DNA of 10,263 bases from assembly GCA_002373755.1 (NCBI GenBank), contig DFJU01000106.1, positions 1 through 10,263 of the forward strand. Reading direction: 5' to 3'. The notes under the pieces are model-generated. The model saw only the letters and a program-made list of their open reading frames with translations, ran no database searches and was not told where the DNA came from. Numbering within the stretch: position 1 is the stretch's first letter; each line of letters begins with the position of its first letter. A program made the position numbers and the translations under genes. Shown piece after piece: positions 5,235 to 10,263 of the stretch. Source of the stretch: Bacteroidales bacterium UBA3663 (GTDB lineage Bacteria > Bacteroidota > Bacteroidia > Bacteroidales > UBA3663).

Positions 5235-7982
5235 ATGATGAAAACTTATTTCCCAATATTGACCCTCTCTCTGCTGTTCCCGATTGTCGTGGACGAAGAA
5301 GGAGGGCTTTTTGCACAGGAGCGTCCTGCACACACATCGCAGGCACTCAAGGCTTACACATCGTCATACACGCAGGTGCCTTTCCGCGCCGACACCGACA
5401 TCAGCGACCCGTCGTTGATGCCTGCCGAGCCGTTTGTGGTCGGCATGGACGTCGCTTGGGACAGCGAAGACAACGTGGTGCGCGGCACTAACTACATCGG
5501 TACCGACGTGTTGAGCATCGGCCGTGTCTCATTCCAGCCAAGTGACCTTGTGGACGATGACGGCAACCTGTCAACCGCACAGCAGAGCGCCCTTCTGGCC
5601 CGTCTGAACCACATCGCAAAGAGCGGCGTGAAGAACTTGATACTGAACTGCGACCACGAGGTGCTCTGCAACAGCGACAACTATCCGAACTGCGCCCAGA
5701 ACTATGCCAACTACTACGGCAAGCCCGAGCAGTGGCTCAAGGTCATCAAGGCATCGGTCAAGTTTTGCGAGAGCAAGGGATTCAAGGTCATTACCATCTC
5801 GCCATTCAACGAACCGGACTACACCGCGTGGAAGGAGGGCACCAAGGATCACTTCAAGGCCATCGCCAAGCTCATCAACGAAGACCCCGATCTGACCGGT
5901 ATCCGTGTCTCGGCCGGCAACACGCTGAACTGCGATCAGGCATCGTCGTGGTACAGCTACGTGAAGCCATACGTTCAGGAGGGCAACACGCATCAGCTGG
6001 CCGGTTCGTTCGATAACTACGCGAGTTTCTGGCAGACGGTTCGTGCCGACGGCAACCACGCTACGGCCGACGAGATGCACAACGTGGGCGAAGCCTTCAT
6101 CGGCGTCCATTACGGTCTGCAGAGCGGCGTATGGTGGGGCTGGGAAGGTCAGGCGCGCGGCGAATTCTGTCGTGCAGCCTACTACGGCAAGGAGATCGCC
6201 TATGCCGAAAACCGCACCAACTGGACGGCTGCTTGCGTCTATAAACGTCAGGACGGCCGCATGGACGCCTTCCTCGGCGTGAGCGAGCGTCAGGCCACTA
6301 CCACGAACTACGAATTCGTGTCGCTCGACAAGGAGATGTACTACGACGGCGTGGGCCCCGTGCGCAACTACGGCATCACGATGCCCGGCGGCACCGGCTA
6401 CGCGACCGAAGACCAGCGCAATGCCGAGCGCATGATCCAGCTGCACTGCGGCGAGGATGTGCCGATTGAGCCGATTGTGGCCGGTCAGGCCTACGTCATC
6501 ATGAACGTGAGCACCGGCAAGTGCCTCGGTTTCCAGTTTGGCAACAAGACGAGCGGAACGGCATTGGCCCAGACCAACTACACCACGAAGCCCGACACGC
6601 ATCAGCAGTGGAAGCTCGTGCCGCTTAGCAACCGCTATGGCGGCGACTTCGGCTACTATTACCTGAAGTCGGTGCGCGACACGACATTCCTGGCCGACCT
6701 GCTCAACTGGGGCACGGCCGAAGGCGTTGGCCTGTGCGGCTACCCGGGCGGCGGTGGAGGCAATGAGCACTGGGCCTTCGAATATGCCGGCAATGGTGAC
6801 TGGTACATCCGTTCGCACCACTCGGGCCTCTACGTCGAGGTGCCGGAAGGCAAGACGATGAACAACGTGCTCGTGAAGACGGCCAAGCTGTCGGGCGAAG
6901 CCTATCAGCGGTGGCGGCTCATCCCCGTCGATGCGAAGCTGGACACGATTGCGCCATCGGCCCCGACTGGACTTGAAGTGACGGCGCAGACGGCATCGGC
7001 CAAAATTACATGGACGGCCAACAGCGACAAGGACCTGGCCGGTTATATGATCTATCGCGGCGCAGTCGCGGCTGAGGGCGACACCGCATGGTCGTGCGTC
7101 GGCCGTATGGTTGCCGGCACCGAATTCGTCGATAACGCCATCGTCTATGGCCAGACGTATGCCTACAAGCTGCGTGCGGTCGATGCAAGCCGCAACCTGT
7201 CCGACGCATCGGCCGTCGCTACGTTGATTTTCCGTCCGGCCGACGGCCTTGTGGCACACTACGGATTTGAGGGTAGTCTGGCCGACAGCACCGACAATCT
7301 GTTCGACGCCGCCTGCGCCTACACTGTGCCCTACAACGCTACGGCGGCCAAGCAGGGCAGCAAGGGCATCTACCTGAACGCACAGCACCTGTTGTTGCCT
7401 GCCGGAGTGGCATTGTCGCCGCGATGGACGTTTGCCGCATGGGTCAACAACACGATGGTAGGCACGGGCTGGCAGCGCATCTTCGACTTCGGCAACGGCA
7501 CTGATCAGTATATGTTCCTCACGCCCTACAGCGGCACCAACATGCGTTTCGTGATGAAGAACGGCGGCGACGAGGAGATTCTGTCGGCCGACAAGCTCGG
7601 CACGGGCTGGCATCATGTGGCCGTGACGATTGGCGACGATGCCGTGACGCTCTACGTCGATGGCGCAGCTGTGGCCACCTCGACCACCATGAAACTGCGT
7701 CCGTCGGACATACGGCCCGTGATTAACTACATCGGCCGCAGCCAGTTCAAGAGCGATCCGGTGTTCCGTGGCTACATCGACGATGTGCGCATCTACAACT
7801 TCGCTCTGACGGCCGACGACATCGCCCAAGTGCGCGACGGCGGCGAGGCCACAAGCGGATTGTCGCAGCTGCCGTCGGACATGAACGACACCACCCCGAC
7901 TGTCGATTTGCTGGGCCGTCGCGCATCGGCATCGGCCAAAGGACTGATTGTGAACGACGGAACCGTGAAGTTCGTGAAATGA
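5235..7982 (+). CDS. Secreted multidomain glycoside hydrolase: GH30-like clan GH-A barrel, ricin lectin, Fn3, LamG, C-terminal tail
   Basis: This ~915-residue secreted enzyme probably hydrolyses a glycan outside the cell. Residues ~1-25 are a signal peptide (MKTYFPILTLSLLF core; likely cleavage in LFAQE). Residues ~64-410 form the catalytic region. SPFNEPDYTAW holds the clan GH-A acid/base candidate Glu193. Nucleophile candidates are Glu286 (NVGEAFIGVHYG) and Glu280 (TADEMHN). GVWWGW after that resembles the final barrel strand, and a small beta-domain (YAENRTNWTAACVYKR) follows, as in GH30. Residues ~417-566 form a ricin-type trefoil with QQW, EHW and QRW marks. Residues ~574-666 are fibronectin III, and ~668-869 are LamG/concanavalin-like (WTFAAWVNN, GWHHVAVT, YIDDVRIYNFAL). 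Residues ~888-915 are a tail with DLLGRR and KGLIV. The family is uncertain: GH30-like is my best call and specificity is unknown. ATGs at 5229 and 5238 are nearly equal alternatives. The in-frame TTG at 5193 lies inside the dyad and would put charged residues before the signal peptide, so I rejected it. The next gene starts 32 bases downstream, so co-transcription is likely. Confidence 0.85.
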   Translation: MMKTYFPILTLSLLFPIVVDEEGGLFAQERPAHTSQALKAYTSSYTQVPFRADTDISDPSLMPAEPFVVGMDVAWDSEDNVVRGTNYIGTDVLSIGRVSFQPSDLVDDDGNLSTAQQSALLARLNHIAKSGVKNLILNCDHEVLCNSDNYPNCAQNYANYYGKPEQWLKVIKASVKFCESKGFKVITISPFNEPDYTAWKEGTKDHFKAIAKLINEDPDLTGIRVSAGNTLNCDQASSWYSYVKPYVQEGNTHQLAGSFDNYASFWQTVRADGNHATADEMHNVGEAFIGVHYGLQSGVWWGWEGQARGEFCRAAYYGKEIAYAENRTNWTAACVYKRQDGRMDAFLGVSERQATTTNYEFVSLDKEMYYDGVGPVRNYGITMPGGTGYATEDQRNAERMIQLHCGEDVPIEPIVAGQAYVIMNVSTGKCLGFQFGNKTSGTALAQTNYTTKPDTHQQWKLVPLSNRYGGDFGYYYLKSVRDTTFLADLLNWGTAEGVGLCGYPGGGGGNEHWAFEYAGNGDWYIRSHHSGLYVEVPEGKTMNNVLVKTAKLSGEAYQRWRLIPVDAKLDTIAPSAPTGLEVTAQTASAKITWTANSDKDLAGYMIYRGAVAAEGDTAWSCVGRMVAGTEFVDNAIVYGQTYAYKLRAVDASRNLSDASAVATLIFRPADGLVAHYGFEGSLADSTDNLFDAACAYTVPYNATAAKQGSKGIYLNAQHLLLPAGVALSPRWTFAAWVNNTMVGTGWQRIFDFGNGTDQYMFLTPYSGTNMRFVMKNGGDEEILSADKLGTGWHHVAVTIGDDAVTLYVDGAAVATSTTMKLRPSDIRPVINYIGRSQFKSDPVFRGYIDDVRIYNFALTADDIAQVRDGGEATSGLSQLPSDMNDTTPTVDLLGRRASASAKGLIVNDGTVKFVK

Positions 7983-8014
7983 TAATGTTTGAGATGAACT
8001 AAAAATGTGATTCT

Positions 8015-10263
8015 ATGAAGAGACTTGTTTTCCCAATATGTATCGCGGCGATGGCATTGTCGGCCGCACCCGTTTTTGCGGGCAATGCCCCGACCGTCGT
8101 GACCGATAGCCGCTACGTGCGTGGCGCTACGCGATTTTTCGGACGTGCCACATGGACGGCCAACGGTACAACCATCACAGAACGCGGTTTCTGCATCAGC
8201 GCGACCAATCCCGAACCGACCATCGCCGACCAACACTCTACGACGTTCTTCGTGAACAATGGCCGCATCCAGTACATCGAGGGGCTTGAACCGGCCACCA
8301 TCTACTATGCGCGTGCATACGGCATGACGGCCGACAGCGCAGTGGGCTACGGCGGTGTCATCAAGTTCTGCACCCTGCCCAAGGGAAGCGTCGCGTGGGG
8401 CTACGACAATGGCGGCTCGTCCGACGAAAATGCCCGCATCAATGCGGCAGTGGGCGAGTGTGCCGACTATTGGAACGAGCTGACCTCGATTTCCGGCTTG
8501 TACCTCAGTGTCCACTATGGTTCAGGCACACCGACGGCCGATTGCAGCTACGGCGGCTGGATGCGCGTCGGCCCCAACTCAAGCTATCAGCGCACAGGCA
8601 CCATCATGCACGAGGCACTTCATGCGATAGGTGTCGGCCAATGCGACCTTTGGAGAGGCAGTTCGTCGCCGCTCCGCAGCGGCAGCGGTACTGGACTCTG
8701 GTACGGCACGCGCGCCAACGAGCTTGTCAAATTCTGGGACAACAACGCAAGCGAATACGTCACGGGCGATGCGACCCACGTCTGGGCATCGGCCGGAACA
8801 TCCTATTCGGTGAACGGCGCGAACGAGGACAGCGGCACCAAGATGCAATATACCGCAGTGAGTCTCATGGCGCAGGCATTGTGCGAAGACGGTCTGCCGC
8901 CCACCACGGGTCATCCCACCGGCCTGCCATACTATTCGTTCGTTCAGGACGACGGCGCAAAATACTACCTCAAGAACGAGTCGTCGAGCTACGGCCTCTA
9001 CGACTCATACCTGAAGGAGATGGCCGACGGTTCGTTCCAGTGGGTCAAGCTCACGGCAAGCGAGGCTACGGCCAATGATTCAGCCGCATGGCGCATCACC
9101 TTCAACCCGGCCACGCAGCTCTACGCGATAACCAACGTCGCCACCAGTCACCATATCAGCTACAGCACCACAGCTTCGACCTACGCCGCCGGTGCATGGG
9201 CCACACCATTCCAGCTGATGCCGTCGCGCAACGACGTGGCCGACGACAACGGCAACACCATCACCTCGCAGCGCGCCTACTGGTTCATCGCATCCGAAAG
9301 CAGCTGCCTGAGTGCCGCGGCCAATGGCGCAGTCTCGTCGGCCACATTCAACATCCGCGACAATGCCAAGCAGCAGCGTTGGCTCATCCTCACCGCACAG
9401 CAGGCTGCCGAGATGGAAGACAGCGGCCTCATCACCGCGCGCAATGCCTTCAAGAGCCTTTTGGCCGACATCAAGGCACTGGCCGATGTGCCTCACGTCG
9501 AGGTGACGGCCGATGCCGATGCCACCTTTGCAGCAGCGTTGGCCAGCCTGACGGCGCAGTGCGATGCCGCATCGACCGTGGCCGAAGCCCAGAGTGCCAC
9601 CGATGCGCTCCTCACGGCGGGCAAGACCTTCCTCACCGGCGTGCGTGTGGCATCGGCCGACAACCTTTTCGACCTCACCTTCATGCTCACCAACACCGAC
9701 TTCACCAACGGCAAGACCGGCTGGCTGGGTCTGATTACGAGCAACGGCACGGTCAACTACAACGAGGTCGAGTTCTACCAGAAGTCGGCCACGGCGCAGC
9801 AGTCATTGGCCAACATGCCGGCAGGCACCTACCGCGCCACCTTGCAGGGCTTCCAGCGTCCGGGCAGCAACGATGATGTCTATGCGGCCTACAAGTCGGG
9901 CACCGACGGCGTCAATGCAAGGTTCTACGTCGGCACATCGGCCGTCAATCTGAAGAACGTCATGGCCGAACGCACCGCAACGTCGCTCCATGCCGACGAC
10001 AAGCAGCTGGGCGATGGTACCTACGTGCCGAACACGATGGCATCGGCCGCAGCGCACTTCGCCAAGGGCTACTACGTGAATACGAGCGAACACTACCTGG
10101 CCACGGCCGGCAAGCTGGACATCAAGGTGCTCGGCACGGGCAACACCAGCTCGTCCTATTGGCTCTGCTTCACCAACCTCCGCCTCTACAGCTACGGCAA
10201 CGTGACCGCCGAGGCACTCTCCATCGGGGCTGTGACCGATGTGACGGCAACGCCATCGGCCGC
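8015..10263 (+). CDS. Secreted HExxH metalloprotease-like protein with Fn3-like, ricin-like and jelly-roll-like modules, 3' end cut by window
   Basis: The frame opens at ATG 8015 and stays open to the right edge (749 full codons). Residues 1-22 are a signal peptide (MKRLVFPICIAAMALSAAPVFA). Residues ~25-121 look like a Bacteroidetes Fn3-type repeat (ITERGFCIS, then GLEPATIYYARAYG). Residues ~125-290 form a putative zinc-peptidase domain centred on TIMHEALHAIGVG, with His199, Glu200 and His203. The residue at the usual third-ligand position is Gln209, and a nearby candidate is His255 (THVW). Residues ~305-455 are ricin-like, with YYLKNE and QQRWLIL. Residues ~457-540 are Ala-rich and helical. 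Residues ~548-726 resemble a galactose-binding jelly roll (NTDFTNGKTGWLG, AGTYRATLQGF). I recall similar HExxHxxGxGT-type domains in secreted Bacteroidetes proteins with lectin modules, but activity is not established here. It lies 32 bases after the glycosidase gene and shares lectin-type modules with it, suggesting one transcript and a shared target. A C-terminal sorting tail, if present, is outside the window. Confidence 0.8.
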   Translation, partial: MKRLVFPICIAAMALSAAPVFAGNAPTVVTDSRYVRGATRFFGRATWTANGTTITERGFCISATNPEPTIADQHSTTFFVNNGRIQYIEGLEPATIYYARAYGMTADSAVGYGGVIKFCTLPKGSVAWGYDNGGSSDENARINAAVGECADYWNELTSISGLYLSVHYGSGTPTADCSYGGWMRVGPNSSYQRTGTIMHEALHAIGVGQCDLWRGSSSPLRSGSGTGLWYGTRANELVKFWDNNASEYVTGDATHVWASAGTSYSVNGANEDSGTKMQYTAVSLMAQALCEDGLPPTTGHPTGLPYYSFVQDDGAKYYLKNESSSYGLYDSYLKEMADGSFQWVKLTASEATANDSAAWRITFNPATQLYAITNVATSHHISYSTTASTYAAGAWATPFQLMPSRNDVADDNGNTITSQRAYWFIASESSCLSAAANGAVSSATFNIRDNAKQQRWLILTAQQAAEMEDSGLITARNAFKSLLADIKALADVPHVEVTADADATFAAALASLTAQCDAASTVAEAQSATDALLTAGKTFLTGVRVASADNLFDLTFMLTNTDFTNGKTGWLGLITSNGTVNYNEVEFYQKSATAQQSLANMPAGTYRATLQGFQRPGSNDDVYAAYKSGTDGVNARFYVGTSAVNLKNVMAERTATSLHADDKQLGDGTYVPNTMASAAAHFAKGYYVNTSEHYLATAGKLDIKVLGTGNTSSSYWLCFTNLRLYSYGNVTAEALSIGAVTDVTATPSA

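Noticed and set aside
5571..7829. A long open frame (752 codons) on the - strand opposite the glycosidase gene
   Set aside because: Its translation is a Val/Ala/His/Arg-rich string with no recognisable domain, while the + strand frame over the same DNA has clear ordered domains. Long antisense frames are expected with this GC-rich codon use.
8395..9876. Two + strand frames (8395-9078 and 9088-9876) overlapping the HExxH gene
   Set aside because: They are rich in Arg, His and Gln with no domain signs. The frame from 8015 has a signal peptide and several recognisable modules and runs through both without a stop.
1..10263. CRISPR array, tRNA or rRNA genes, insertion sequence or phage genes
   Set aside because: No spaced direct repeats of CRISPR length, no cloverleaf-like segment, no transposase or integrase motifs. 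Over 95% of the window is taken up by the four + strand genes.

Overview
This window looks like chromosomal DNA of a Bacteroidales bacterium. A Prevotella-like or Muribaculaceae-like gut or rumen lineage would fit, but the genus is inference from gene content and the GC-rich coding style. The clearest sign is an adjacent SusC/SusD outer-membrane pair followed by large secreted multidomain proteins. That is the layout of a polysaccharide (or glycoprotein) utilization locus, PUL. All four genes lie on the + strand, and no other strand or frame carries a convincing gene.

Layout. (1) From the left edge to 3220 is a SusC/RagA-type TonB-dependent transporter whose first residues lie outside the window. 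(2) The gap 3221-3344 holds two facing arrays of an 8-bp repeat, AAGGTTNT-type then AACCTNAT-type, which can fold back on each other. (3) 3345-5105 is a SusD-like surface lipoprotein. (4) The gap 5106-5234 holds a terminator-like GC-rich hairpin with a T-tract, then a second, near-perfect dyad (5169-5210). (5) 5235-7982 is a secreted protein with a clan GH-A (GH30-like) barrel, a ricin-type lectin domain, a fibronectin III domain, a LamG/concanavalin-like domain and a short C-terminal tail of the DLxGRR type. (6) 32 bases later, from 8015 to the right edge, is a second secreted protein. It has an Fn3-like domain, a putative zinc-metalloprotease-like domain (HEALH), ricin-like repeats, a helical linker and a jelly-roll-like domain. 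It is cut by the window end.

How they may work together (inference). The glycosidase would cut a glycan at the cell surface, held there by its lectin, Fn3 and LamG modules. SusD would capture the released oligosaccharides and SusC would import them using TonB energy. The HExxH protein with lectin-type modules next to a glycosidase hints that the substrate may be a glycoprotein or another glycan-protein composite. No regulator (hybrid two-component system, SusR, ECF sigma/anti-sigma) is visible in the window.

The most unusual items are the two-sided 8-bp repeat array between susC and susD, the strong dyad before the glycosidase, the barrel enzyme that I cannot place firmly in a family, and the HExxH protein that lacks the usual third zinc ligand.
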